Assembly: GCA_963820375.1 (NCBI GenBank)
Contig: CAWFZX010000013.1
Location: forward strand, 176,663-240,662
DNA from: AWTP1-13 sp963820375
GTDB lineage: Bacteria > Pseudomonadota > Alphaproteobacteria > Rhizobiales > Hyphomicrobiaceae
Reading direction: 5' to 3'
DNA: 64,000 nt
Shown here one piece after another: positions 44,074 through 52,957 of this stretch (positions are counted from its first letter, which is position 1; each line of letters opens with the position of its first letter). The position numbers and the translations under genes are program-made. The notes under the pieces are model-generated. The model was not told where the DNA came from. It searched no databases and saw nothing but the letters and a program-made list of their open reading frames with translations.

Positions 44074-45030
44074 TTAGGTCGGCACGAACCGATAGGCGCC
44101 ATTTGCGCGCTCGACCACGCCTGTGCCAGGAAACGGCAGATGCGCGCAGACGAGGCGGCGCTTGTCCGTGACGAGCCGGTCAAGCAGGCGCAGCCGGGTG
44201 GAGATGCCGCGATCGGGTTCATGGTCGACCGGCACCTGCCACGACGGGTGCCGGAAGGAAATCACCTCATGCGTCAGCGCATCCCCGGCAATGATCAGGC
44301 CGTCACCACCCGCCAGCTCGACCGAGATGTGGCCCGGCGTATGCCCCGGCGTCGCCACGACGCGCACCCCGGCGACAATCTCCTCGCCATGGCGCACGGT
44401 TCGCACCTTGTCCTTGATGCGCGCCAAATGCTGCTTGGCACCGGTGACGATGCGGTCCTTGGGCAAGGCCGCCGGCAATTTCTGCGCCACGTCGGGGTCT
44501 GCCCAAACATCCCATTCGGCGGCCGCTAGAATATAGCTGGCGTTCGGGTAGGTCAGGCTGTCGCTCGCATCGAGGATGCCCCAGAGATGATCGGGGTGGC
44601 CGTGCGTCAAGACCACCTTGGTAATCGCCGCGGGCGAGATGCCCGCAACTTGCAGGTTCTCGGCGACCTTGCCGGCGGTGCTCTGGTGGCGCGGCCCGGT
44701 ACCGGCATCGACCAGAATCACATCCGACTGATGACGGATCACGGTGATGTTGTTCATCAGTTGCAGTTGTTCGGCGCGCTGTCCGACAGCGTTGAGGGCG
44801 AGTTCGCGCTCGGCGGCCGGAGCGTCCGGCGCCACCAGGAAGCCAACCGGCAGCAAGAAATGCCCATCGCTGACGACCAAGGCCTCAAGGTCTTTCCATT
44901 TGTGGATGCTGCGGGCGTTGGACCAGGCCAGGCGGGAGGGCCACAGGCTGGCGGCGCCGGCGGTAAAGGCTGTTGCCGCCACTGCGCCAAGAACGCGACG
45001 ACGACCGATCGCCTTGAGCTGCTCACGCAT
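44074..45030 (-). CDS. Exported metallo-beta-lactamase-fold hydrolase
   Basis: A 318-residue protein with a twin-arginine signal ('GRRRVLGAVAATAFTAGAASL'-like, residues 8-28), so it is folded in the cytoplasm and exported by Tat. The metal site is complete: 'VVLTHGHPDHLWG' (HxHxDH), 'VVATPGHTPGHISVEL' (His) and 'IIAGDALTH' (Asp). Related proteins include lactonases, sulfatases and quinolone-degradation hydrolases; the substrate is unknown. GGAGG lies eight bases before ATG 45030. The gene is divergent from an AraC-family regulator with conspicuous repeats between them, so it is probably that regulator's target. Confidence 0.87.
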   Translation of the reverse strand: MREQLKAIGRRRVLGAVAATAFTAGAASLWPSRLAWSNARSIHKWKDLEALVVSDGHFLLPVGFLVAPDAPAAERELALNAVGQRAEQLQLMNNITVIRHQSDVILVDAGTGPRHQSTAGKVAENLQVAGISPAAITKVVLTHGHPDHLWGILDASDSLTYPNASYILAAAEWDVWADPDVAQKLPAALPKDRIVTGAKQHLARIKDKVRTVRHGEEIVAGVRVVATPGHTPGHISVELAGGDGLIIAGDALTHEVISFRHPSWQVPVDHEPDRGISTRLRLLDRLVTDKRRLVCAHLPFPGTGVVERANGAYRFVPT

Positions 45031-45081
45031 AATGGGCCTCCACCGTTCCGGCAAAAATTAAGGAGCCCGGCGGTCAAGGAA

Positions 45082-45146
45082 TATCCGCTTGGCGCTGGCC
45101 AGTATCCGTTGCGCGCAAAATTTTCGCCCCCCAGCGGCCACTATCC
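45082..45146. promoter_or_regulatory. Three TATCC half-sites between the hydrolase and AraC genes
   Basis: TATCC occurs at 45082-45086 and 45103-45107 (both followed by G, exactly 21 bases or two helical turns apart) and at 45142-45146. The flanks of the last two also match, 'GGCCAG' and 'GGCCAC'. Direct repeats with 21-base spacing in the divergent promoter region are what AraC-family dimers bind. Confidence 0.55.
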
Positions 45147-45234
45147 AAAAACTGCAAGAACGTCGCCTTGCGCGGACGGCGCCCCGCACGCGATCATGGG
45201 TGGCGTGCTATAGTCTTGCTTTAGGAGGCACGCC

Positions 45235-46272
45235 ATGCACGCCGCCAGTGCACCGCTCCTGGAGCAGCATGCCATTTTCCACGGTCGTGATGCCGAACAG
45301 GCGCGCGCTTTCCTCCGCGGCAAGGACTTCAATTTGGAGGTTGCCCCGCGGCTCGCTTGTGACCTCGATGTGCGCATCAACGGCATCTATTTGCCGGGCA
45401 TGTACCTCGGCTACATCCAGTACGGACCGCCGGTCGAGGTCCGCGCCGTGCAGCGCGATGATTACTGGATCCAGCTGCCCATTCGCGGACAGTTGCAGGT
45501 GGTCAGCGGCAAAGCCAGCGTCACTTGCGACGCCAGGCGAGCTGGCATCGCCTCCCCCACGCGCCAGGACTATTATCTGGTCCGATCAAAGAGTGGCTGC
45601 GCCGGAATTCGCCTATCTCTGTTCCAGCACGCCCTGAGCGAGCAGCTTGCCGTCCTGCTCGGCGAGCCCCCTCGTGCAGCACTCGATTTTGCCCCCGACA
45701 TCGACCTGACGTGCGGTTATGGGCGCAGCCTGGCAGCCTACCTGCGGATGGTCGTCGCCGACCTCGAACACGGTGATTCGCTGCTTGGCCGCCCCTTGGC
45801 CACCAGCGTCCTCGAAGATTTCATCATGAACGCCCTGCTGTTGTCGCAACCGCACAATTACAGCGAGGCCTTGCGACGGCTGGAAAAGCCAATTGCACCG
45901 CGCGACGTCAAACGGGCAATCGACTACATCCACGCCAACCTCGATGCACCGCTGACGATCGGCGACATCACCGGCGCAACCGGGGTCGCCGGCCGAACCC
46001 TGTTCATGCATTTCAAGGTCTGCAACGGCATGTCGCCGATGCGCTACGTCCGCAACCTGCGCTTCGAGCGGGTGCGGCAAGCGCTCCTGCGCGCCGAAGC
46101 CGAGGACAGCGTCACGCGCATCGCCATGAGCTGCGGCTTCAGCCACATGGGCCGGTTCGCCGTTGAATATCGCCAGCGCTTTGGCGAACGGCCGTCACAG
46201 ACCCTCAAGCATCGCCATGGACGAGCAGGGACGGCGGGCAGATCGGGGTCGCCGAGGCGCGACCGGGATTAG
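45235..46272 (+). CDS. AraC-family transcriptional regulator
   Basis: A 345-residue regulator with an N-terminal effector domain of the AraC_binding_2 (cupin-like) type and a C-terminal pair of helix-turn-helix motifs: 'PLTIGDITGATGVAGRTLFMHFKV' and 'SVTRIAMSCGFSHMGRFAVEYRQRFGERP'. The order and the 'F..YR..FG..P' ending are diagnostic. AGGAGG precedes ATG 45235. It is divergent from the Tat-exported hydrolase gene and faces the TATCC repeats, so it probably controls that gene and itself in response to an aromatic or hydrophobic effector (inferred from the family). Confidence 0.9.
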   Translation: MHAASAPLLEQHAIFHGRDAEQARAFLRGKDFNLEVAPRLACDLDVRINGIYLPGMYLGYIQYGPPVEVRAVQRDDYWIQLPIRGQLQVVSGKASVTCDARRAGIASPTRQDYYLVRSKSGCAGIRLSLFQHALSEQLAVLLGEPPRAALDFAPDIDLTCGYGRSLAAYLRMVVADLEHGDSLLGRPLATSVLEDFIMNALLLSQPHNYSEALRRLEKPIAPRDVKRAIDYIHANLDAPLTIGDITGATGVAGRTLFMHFKVCNGMSPMRYVRNLRFERVRQALLRAEAEDSVTRIAMSCGFSHMGRFAVEYRQRFGERPSQTLKHRHGRAGTAGRSGSPRRDRD

Positions 46273-46332
46273 CCCGACGCGCGGGGCGCGCAAGCGGCAC
46301 GAATTGCTTTTTGGGGCCGGGCCGATCTGAGC

Positions 46333-46348
46333 CGCGCCGCGCGGCGCG
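46333..46348. repeat. 16-base GC palindrome after the AraC gene
   Basis: CGCGCCGC-GCGGCGCG is a perfect self-complementary sequence 60 bases after the AraC stop codon. A transcript could form a strong stem but there is no following T-run, so it is at best a pause or rho-assisted terminator. The rest of 46273-46536 shows no gene. Confidence 0.35.
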
Positions 46349-46536
46349 CGCCTTGGCGGCACGCGGTAACAGAAGTGTTAAATGCCAGCCCCGCATTTGC
46401 GTAAAAGGCCGTTGCCGCCGCTATGGGCGCCATAACCAGCCTTTGATTTCACTTTGACTTCCCCGGCAAACTTTACGCCCCCGAAACGACGGTCGGGTTC
46501 AATCCGATGCGGATGTACAAGTTTTCGGGGGTGAAC

Positions 46537-48057
46537 ATGTTGCCATTTGTTCAGCGGCGGAAGTGGGTTCGACGCGTCCCGGTCAGGATGCGCCGCCTTT
46601 ACAAGGACGGCTCCGGCACCGTCGGCATGATGTTCGGGCTTTTGGTGATCCCGATTGCCGCCACGGTCGGCCTGGCCGTCGATTTTGGTCGCGTCTATGC
46701 CGTCAACAATCACACCCAGGCGGCGCTGGATGCCGCCGCATTGGCGGCGGGGCGCGTGTCCCAGCTTGAGAAGGTCGACACCGTCAACAAGGCCTCGGCG
46801 GCCGCAGATGCCTATTTCAGCACGGCCAAACCCAGCAATGTGGTGCAGAGCTCGCTGCAATTCTCGCCCAATGCCCTCAACACCGAATTCAAGGTCACGG
46901 CCACCTCCTGGGTCAGGACGCCCTTTCTTGGCATCTTGCATGCCCTTGAGCGCAAGGATTCGGAAGCCGCCGCACCGGCGGTCTGCCAGGGCAACTACTT
47001 CGGCTGCGTCAAGGTCGTGACCACCGCCACGGCCGCCCTTTGCCCAAGCTCGGCCTGTTCGGTCGGCGCCGGCGGCAACAACAGCAAGGGGGAAAGCCTC
47101 GAGATCTCCCTGATGCTCGACGTCACCGGCTCGATGTGCGATCCCTGCACCAAGATCGACGATCTCAAAGCCGCCGCCAAAGACCTGGTCGATATCGTCA
47201 TCTGGGACGATCAGAGCGCCTATACCTCAAAGATCGCGCTCTCGCCCTTTGCCCCGGCCGTCAATGTCGGCAGCACCTATTTCACCCAGCTCACCAACAA
47301 AGCCGATCGCACGGACAACGACGGCAGCAACAGCAAGAACATCCACTATCCCTCCAGCTGTATTAGGGACGACGGCAGCGTGCGACGCAGCTGCCGGGAC
47401 AGCGAGGACCCCGACTACGATTCGCCGCCCTACATCGCCAGCTACGCCAAGTGCGTGGTGGAGCGCGGCGGTTCGGAGCGGTACACCGATGCGGCCCCGG
47501 CGGTCGGAGCCTGGCTGCCGACCTGGAACGACAAGGCCAACAGCATGGCAAAGTCCTGCTCGCCTTCCGCCCAGATCGTGCCGCTCAGCAAGAACCGTCA
47601 GACGCTGAAAGAGGCCATCGACGCCTTCGCCACCGGCGGCACGACCGCCGGCCAGCTCGGCACCGCCTTCGCCTGGTATATGATCTCCCCCAATTGGGCC
47701 GACATCTGGCCCGCCGACAGCAAGCCGGCCGCCTACGGCACGCCCAAATTGCGCAAGATCGCCGTGCTGATGACGGACGGCGCCTACAATACCCTGCAGG
47801 GGCATTCCTATGGCGACAACAGCTCGCAAGCCGAGACCGCCCAGAACCACGCCGTCCAGATCTGCGCCGGCATGAAGGAAAAAGGCATCGAGGTCTATAC
47901 CGTCGGCTTTCAGCTCGACAACGACAAAGCCAAAGCCACGCTCGCCAGCTGCGCAACCTCGAGCGATCACAACTACTCGGCTACCAACGGTGATCAGCTC
48001 AAACAGGCTTTCCGCGACATCGCCCTGAAAATCGCCTTCCTGCGGCTGACGAATTGA
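46537..48057 (+). CDS. TadG-like pilus-assembly protein with a von Willebrand A domain
   Basis: A 506-residue envelope protein. Near the N-terminus the TadE/TadG-type segment 'GSGTVGMMFGLLVIPIAATVGLAVDFGRVYAV' gives a single membrane helix with the conserved acidic residue after it. The rest is periplasmic, with a vWA fold whose metal-ion site is 'LMLDVTGSM' (D-x-T-G-S) and later 'KIAVLMTDGAYNT' and 'VYTVGFQL'. Eight or more cysteines suggest disulfides. These proteins belong to Flp/Tad pilus systems, but no other tad gene is in the window, so this is an orphan copy. The start is uncertain: ATG 46537 has GGGGG five bases upstream; ATG 46507 and 46513 are alternatives. Confidence 0.83.
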   Translation: MLPFVQRRKWVRRVPVRMRRLYKDGSGTVGMMFGLLVIPIAATVGLAVDFGRVYAVNNHTQAALDAAALAAGRVSQLEKVDTVNKASAAADAYFSTAKPSNVVQSSLQFSPNALNTEFKVTATSWVRTPFLGILHALERKDSEAAAPAVCQGNYFGCVKVVTTATAALCPSSACSVGAGGNNSKGESLEISLMLDVTGSMCDPCTKIDDLKAAAKDLVDIVIWDDQSAYTSKIALSPFAPAVNVGSTYFTQLTNKADRTDNDGSNSKNIHYPSSCIRDDGSVRRSCRDSEDPDYDSPPYIASYAKCVVERGGSERYTDAAPAVGAWLPTWNDKANSMAKSCSPSAQIVPLSKNRQTLKEAIDAFATGGTTAGQLGTAFAWYMISPNWADIWPADSKPAAYGTPKLRKIAVLMTDGAYNTLQGHSYGDNSSQAETAQNHAVQICAGMKEKGIEVYTVGFQLDNDKAKATLASCATSSDHNYSATNGDQLKQAFRDIALKIAFLRLTN

Positions 48058-48097
48058 CGGCTTGGCCAATACCGGACCGCGGCATGAGCAGCGGCAC

Positions 48098-49471
48098 TCA
48101 GGGCTTTGCGCCCGGACGTGCCTGGGCTTTGCGCTGCGGTCCGGTGTAGGCGATGCGCCATATGGTGCCGGCCAGATCGTCGGCGACAAGCAGAGCGCCA
48201 TCCTTGGCAAGCGCAATGGCGGCCGGACGTCCCCACACCTCGGCACGTTCACGTCCCGAGACCCAGAAGCCCGTCATGAAATTCTCGTACGAGCCAACCG
48301 GGCGGCCTTCCTTGAAGGGCACGCGCACGACTTTGTAGCCGGTTGGGTCTGCCCTGTTCCACGACCCCTTGAGGACCACAAAGGCGCTGCCGCGATGATC
48401 GGCAGGGAACTGGCTGCCCGCATAAAAGACGAGATCCATCGCCGATGAGTGCGATTCAAATAGTAGATCGGGGAGCTTGGAGGCCTTGACCTTGTCCGGA
48501 GCCTTGCTGGCAAATCCGGGCTGCGGCAGCTGGCCACTGTAGGCATACGGCCAGCCATAAAAAGCGCCCTCCTGCAGCCGCACCAGGTAGTCGGGCACCA
48601 GCTTGTCGCCCAATCCATCGCGCTCCTGCACCACGGCCCAAAGCTCTCCGGTCTCGGGATGCACGGCAAGCCCGCAGGGGTTGCGGAGGCCCGACGCATA
48701 GGTGCTCTGGCCGGCCCCGTTGGCCTCGAAACGCTGGATGGTGGCCTTGACCGGCGGCTCGACGCCGATGTTGCCGGCGGAGCCAACGCCCACAAACAGT
48801 GCGCCGGTCTTGGCATCGAGCGCCAGGGGGCGGTTGCTGTGGCCTCGCCCAAGACCAAACACACCTTTGTCGGTCAGCAGCGCTTGGCCGTTGAAGTGGG
48901 GCGAGGGCTTGCGCTGGTCGGGGGGAACCTCGGCTTTTTTCTTGTCTTGACCATGCCCGGTCCGCACGTTGCCCAGCGTGTGGGGGACTTTCCAGATGCC
49001 GTCCTGGTCGGCCACCAGGATCTCACCGTCGCGCCAAGCCAGCCCGTACGGCTGGTTGAAGCCCTCCGCATGCCGCTCGATGAACTCGGCCTTACCGTCG
49101 GCGTCGAGGCGCAGGAATGTCAAATGGCCGGGCTTCTGCTCGGCGACGATAACATCGCCGTTGGGCAACACGAGCAGGCGGCGCGGATGCTCGAGCTTGG
49201 CAACCAGGGTGGCCGCAAAGCCCTCGGGGAGTTTGGGGATCTGACCTTCGAAGGGCAGGCTGAGGGGACCGTTGGCAACCGGTTGCGTGGCGCGTGGGGC
49301 GGGCAAATTGTCGGCGCGCACGCGGAAGGACTTGCCAGGCTCCTGATCGCGGGAGACGAGTTCCTTGGTCTCGGCCGCCATCCTCTGCCGCTTGGCTTTT
49401 TGCTCGGCGAAGGCCGAAGGTATCAGCAAGGCTGCAAGCACAATGCCCATTACCATCACGGCCATTTTCAT
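48098..49471 (-). CDS. PQQ-dependent sugar dehydrogenase-like beta-propeller (sorbosone dehydrogenase type)
   Basis: A 457-residue periplasmic protein with a clear signal peptide (residues 1-22, 'AVMVMGIVLAALLIPSAFA'). The propeller blades show 'PRRLLVLPNGDVIVAEQKPG', 'NQPYGLAWRDGEILVADQDG', 'GLRNPCGLAVHPETGELWAV' and 'GSWNRADPTGYKVVRVPF', which match the L-sorbosone / glucose dehydrogenase family (COG2133) binding pyrroloquinoline quinone and calcium. The final 12 residues are Lys/Pro/Arg rich. It is convergent with the TadG-like gene (40 bases between stops) and transcribed alone. No PQQ synthesis genes are nearby; the substrate is unknown. Confidence 0.85.
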   Translation of the reverse strand: MKMAVMVMGIVLAALLIPSAFAEQKAKRQRMAAETKELVSRDQEPGKSFRVRADNLPAPRATQPVANGPLSLPFEGQIPKLPEGFAATLVAKLEHPRRLLVLPNGDVIVAEQKPGHLTFLRLDADGKAEFIERHAEGFNQPYGLAWRDGEILVADQDGIWKVPHTLGNVRTGHGQDKKKAEVPPDQRKPSPHFNGQALLTDKGVFGLGRGHSNRPLALDAKTGALFVGVGSAGNIGVEPPVKATIQRFEANGAGQSTYASGLRNPCGLAVHPETGELWAVVQERDGLGDKLVPDYLVRLQEGAFYGWPYAYSGQLPQPGFASKAPDKVKASKLPDLLFESHSSAMDLVFYAGSQFPADHRGSAFVVLKGSWNRADPTGYKVVRVPFKEGRPVGSYENFMTGFWVSGRERAEVWGRPAAIALAKDGALLVADDLAGTIWRIAYTGPQRKAQARPGAKP

Positions 49472-49782
49472 GTGAACCGGCTCCTCAACCTCAAAGTTTC
49501 GCGGCAGGCGATGTCGACATCGCCGAAGCGACAGGGACAGCCCGCAAGGCCGCGCAGCCTTTCCACAAAAAACGTCTGCTGGCTTTCGCGGTTCCTCAGT
49601 TCGCCAAAGGCGAGGCCGGGACGGCGGTGAGGGACGGTGACGTCAGGCTGCCTGGCGAAGGTAGAGAGATTGCCGCGGCGCTGCTCGCCAACCGCGTCGG
49701 GCGTGGATGGCTTGCGGTCGCAGCGCCAGGCGGATGCGCCACGTCGTCAACCGCTCTCAAGCGAGAGCCCGTGCAAGGCGCA
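49472..49782. other. 311-base region between two minus-strand genes
   Basis: Upstream of the sugar dehydrogenase gene and downstream of the HWE kinase. No convincing reading frame, RNA gene or hairpin terminator. It should contain the dehydrogenase promoter. Confidence 0.45.
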
Positions 49783-50965
49783 TCAGCAAAAATCTTTGAA
49801 TGACCGGGCAATGTCGCCTTGTGTCATAAGAAATTGCCAGGGCGGCTCGCCGGCGAGGCGCTCGTGGCCCTGCAGCGGACCGGGGCTCACCCAATCAGCC
49901 GGAATTTCCAACCTGCATCGCAGCCCCTGCAGGCCAAAGTCCAGGTCGACCGCACCACCGAGCTCAAACGGGATGAGCTCGCGAATAATGCTGCTGCCGT
50001 AGCCGGATCGAGGCGGGGAGGCGAGCGCCGGGCCGCCGATCTCCTGCCAATCGACGATCAGCCGGTCACAGGCGCCAAGCTGCGGCCAGCGCCAGCGCAG
50101 AAGGACACGACCATCCTGCCTGGAAAACGCCCCATATTTTGCAGAGTTGGTGGTGAGTTCGTGCAGCACCATGGCCACGGCCTGCGTCGCCTCGGCTTTT
50201 AAAAACACGGCTGGACCGCTGATCTCGGCGTTGTCGCCCGCGTAAGGCGCGAATTCGCGCTGCACAACGTCTGCCAGCGACACGCCACGCCAGTTGTGGT
50301 GGCTCAGAAGTTCGTGCGTCCCTGCCAACGATTCGATGCGCTGCTCTAGGGCAGTGACGAAGTCTGCCATCAAGGGCGTTGAATGTTGCGTATGCCGGAT
50401 GATGGCGCCAACCGTGGCAAGCACATTTTTGACGCGATGGTCCAGCTCGGCATTCAGGATATTGCGATGTTCCTCGGCTTGTTTGCGCTCGGTGACGTCG
50501 ATATTGACGCCGACCACCTGTTGCGGGCTGCCGTCGGGGGCATACGCCATGAAGCTGCGCGATTCGATCCATCGCACTTCGGCGTCGGAACGCACGATGC
50601 GATACTCGATCTCATATTCTCCACGTCGCTCACGAAAGGCCCGCTGCCGCAGTTCCTCAACCCGTTCGACATCTTCAATGTGCGTGATGGCGCGCCATTC
50701 CGCGCGCGTGATCTCGGTGGTGCCCTCCGGCAAACCATAGAGCGCGGCATAGCCCTCGGAGATCTGCAGCGTATCGGTGTGGATATCATAGGAGTAGCTG
50801 CCGACCAGGGCTGCCTTCCCAGCCAGGGCCAGCTGCAGGGTGCGCTCCGCCAGCGCGCGCTCGGCTTTCTGGCGTTCGCTGACGTCGCGTGTCAGGCCTT
50901 TGACGCGCACGAGCTTGCCGGTGGTGTCAAACTCGCCCCTGGCCGTTTCCTCCAGCCACAGCCTC
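49783..50965 (-). CDS. HWE histidine kinase, C-terminal part after a frameshift
   Basis: This is the second half of the sensor kinase that begins at 52957. It opens in the middle of the third PAS domain ('WLEETARGEFDTTGKLVRVKGLTRDVSERQKAE'), contains a fourth PAS ('ALVGSYSYDIHTDTLQISEGYAALYGLPEG'), then the HWE-type kinase: 'LNAELDHRVKNVLATVGAIIRHT' with the phospho-acceptor His, 'HNWRGVSLADVV' giving the W of the name, 'HELTTNSAKYGAFS' (N box) and 'GYGSSIIRELIPFELGG' (G box). The open frame extends back to 51171 but that stretch is out of frame with the PAS domain. As the sequence stands this part would not be translated unless re-initiated. Confidence 0.75.
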
Positions 50966-52957
50966 GCGACCATCGCGGCAGCGAAAGCGAAAACACCGGG
51001 CATAGCCGGGGTGGTCCGGCCGCAGTTGGCGGATCTGCGCCCTGAAGCCGTCGCGATCATCCGGATGTACCCGGCTGAAAAAGTCGTTGTGCGCCCCGTC
51101 GGCGACGCTCGGCTCAGGTCCCAGGATGGCCGCAGCATTGGCGCTGCGCCGAGATTGCCCCGTGACGGCATTCCATTCGAAGGCGATCACCTGACCGGCT
51201 GTTAGGGCATCCGCCAGCCGCACTTCGCTTTCCGCCAGCGCGACCTCGGTCTGCTTTCGCTGCGTCACATCGATGTTGGTGCCGACGATGCGCTGGGCAA
51301 CGCCCTCACGATCGTAGGATATCAGGCTGCGGGACTCGATCCAGCGGGTCTCTCCACCCGCAAGGAAGATACGGTATTCGCAATAGTGATCGCGCCGCCG
51401 CTCCGACAAGGCTTGCTCGAGGTGAATATCGAGCCTCGCCAGGTCGTCGGCATGAACGCGCGTGCGCCAATCGCTGCGGCTGGCCTCAACGCTTCCCTCA
51501 GGCAGACCGTGGATGGCCGCATAACCTTGGGAGACTTGCATGATCCCCGTGGCGATGTCGAAGGCGAAGCTTCCAACCAGAGCCACCTTGCCGGCCAGCG
51601 CGAGCTGCGCGTCGCGCTCGGCCAGAGCCTGTTGCGCCCGCTTGCCTTGCGTGACGTCGCGCGTGACGCCCAGCCAGCGCACGGGTTCACCGGCCGTGTC
51701 GCTGACGACGGCACCCTCGACCGCCACCCAACGCTCGCGGCCGAGTTCGCTGCTGGCAGCCAGACGGTATTCGACCTTGCAGCTGCCGCCCGCCCGCCTG
51801 GAGGCGGCAAAAGCAGCGTCCAGCTGCGGCAGATCTTCGGGATGGATGAAAGGTCGGGCTTGCGCCAGAGTTGTGGGCGGGTCTGCCAGCGGGTGACCAT
51901 GGATGCGTTTGTCGCGGGTATCGCTTTCAAAGCGGCCGGATTTCGCGTCGATACTCCACACCCCCAGCTCGGCAGCGTCGAGGGCGAGCTGCAGGCGCTC
52001 ATTGCTATCCTTGAGTGCCGCCTCTTTCTGCTCTCGCTCGGCGAACAGAGCGGCGAGCATCAGCGTGCCTATTGAGAGGGCCAGCAACGTTGCCCGTGCG
52101 GCATAAACCTGTTCGTGCAAAGAGAGGCGCCCGTCCAGGTCACCGATGCCGAAGGTGGCCGCCGAAATCACCGCCAGACCGAGAATCAGCACTGCCGTGG
52201 CGGCAAACAGGGGCCGGCAGTGAGCCGCCACCAGCACCGGCAAAAGCAGGCCGAGCGGAAGGATGGCATACCAGTTGTGCGGGGCCGCACCGAACGGCGT
52301 TGCCACCACCAGCACCAGGGCTGCCAGCGTCAAGGCGCCTTTTGCCAGCTCCCACCGCGCCGGCACCTCGCGTCGCAGCCCGCCAAGGCCAATCAGCACC
52401 GGTGCCACCAGAATGCTGCCCAAGGCGTCGGATGCAAACCAATTCGCCCAGATCGTCAGCACGGGTGCGGTGGAGCCGTGAAACAGGGCAAAGCCGGCGC
52501 TGCCGCCGACCCCAGAGGCCGCCGCTGCGATCGCCACCGCCGCAAAAAACACCAGCACGCGGTGAACGCTGTCGAGGCTGAAGCATGCGCCAAATTGCCG
52601 GTTGATGAGGTGCGCGATCAGGATCGCCTCCCCGGCATTGCAGAGGGCGAACACCAAAGCGCCCGGAATGTTGCGGTCGCCCAAGACATTGGCCCCCACG
52701 GTCGCCAACATCACCCCAACGGCGATTGGCAGGCGCGCGCGCGATCCAAGCGCAATCAAGGTCCCCGAGGCGACCCCCGCAGCAGGCCAGAAGGCGGCCA
52801 CGCCGTCGGGCTTCGTCAACAGATCCAAACTCAGCCGGGCGGCGAGGAAGTAGGCTGCGCCGACCAACAGGCACAACCCCATTGAGCCACCCAGCCCAGC
52901 GGAAATGCGCTGGCGCGCGGCAATGGCACCAGCGGCGGCGGTCTGCTCGTTTTGCAT
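50927..52957 (-). CDS. MASE1-PAS sensor kinase, N-terminal part before a frameshift
   Basis: The product begins with a MASE1 membrane sensor (about residues 20-305; eight or so helices, with 'DGVAAFWPAAGVASGTLIALG' typical) followed by PAS domains ('LQLALDAAELGVWSIDAKSG' and 'ALVGSFAFDIATGIMQVSQGYAAIHGLPEG') and the start of a third. The frame then runs into 'GREAVAGGNGQGRV' and stops at 50927, whereas the PAS sequence continues one base out of register from about 50960. Deleting one base there restores a kinase of about 1057 residues. PAS 2 and PAS 4 are strikingly similar to each other. ATG 52957 was chosen at the start of the family-like region; GTG 53047 would add 30 residues. MASE1 kinases sense unknown membrane or soluble signals. 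Confidence 0.8.
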   Translation of the reverse strand: MQNEQTAAAGAIAARQRISAGLGGSMGLCLLVGAAYFLAARLSLDLLTKPDGVAAFWPAAGVASGTLIALGSRARLPIAVGVMLATVGANVLGDRNIPGALVFALCNAGEAILIAHLINRQFGACFSLDSVHRVLVFFAAVAIAAAASGVGGSAGFALFHGSTAPVLTIWANWFASDALGSILVAPVLIGLGGLRREVPARWELAKGALTLAALVLVVATPFGAAPHNWYAILPLGLLLPVLVAAHCRPLFAATAVLILGLAVISAATFGIGDLDGRLSLHEQVYAARATLLALSIGTLMLAALFAEREQKEAALKDSNERLQLALDAAELGVWSIDAKSGRFESDTRDKRIHGHPLADPPTTLAQARPFIHPEDLPQLDAAFAASRRAGGSCKVEYRLAASSELGRERWVAVEGAVVSDTAGEPVRWLGVTRDVTQGKRAQQALAERDAQLALAGKVALVGSFAFDIATGIMQVSQGYAAIHGLPEGSVEASRSDWRTRVHADDLARLDIHLEQALSERRRDHYCEYRIFLAGGETRWIESRSLISYDREGVAQRIVGTNIDVTQRKQTEVALAESEVRLADALTAGQVIAFEWNAVTGQSRRSANAAAILGPEPSVADGAHNDFFSRVHPDDRDGFRAQIRQLRPDHPGYARCFRFRCRDGREAVAGGNGQGRV

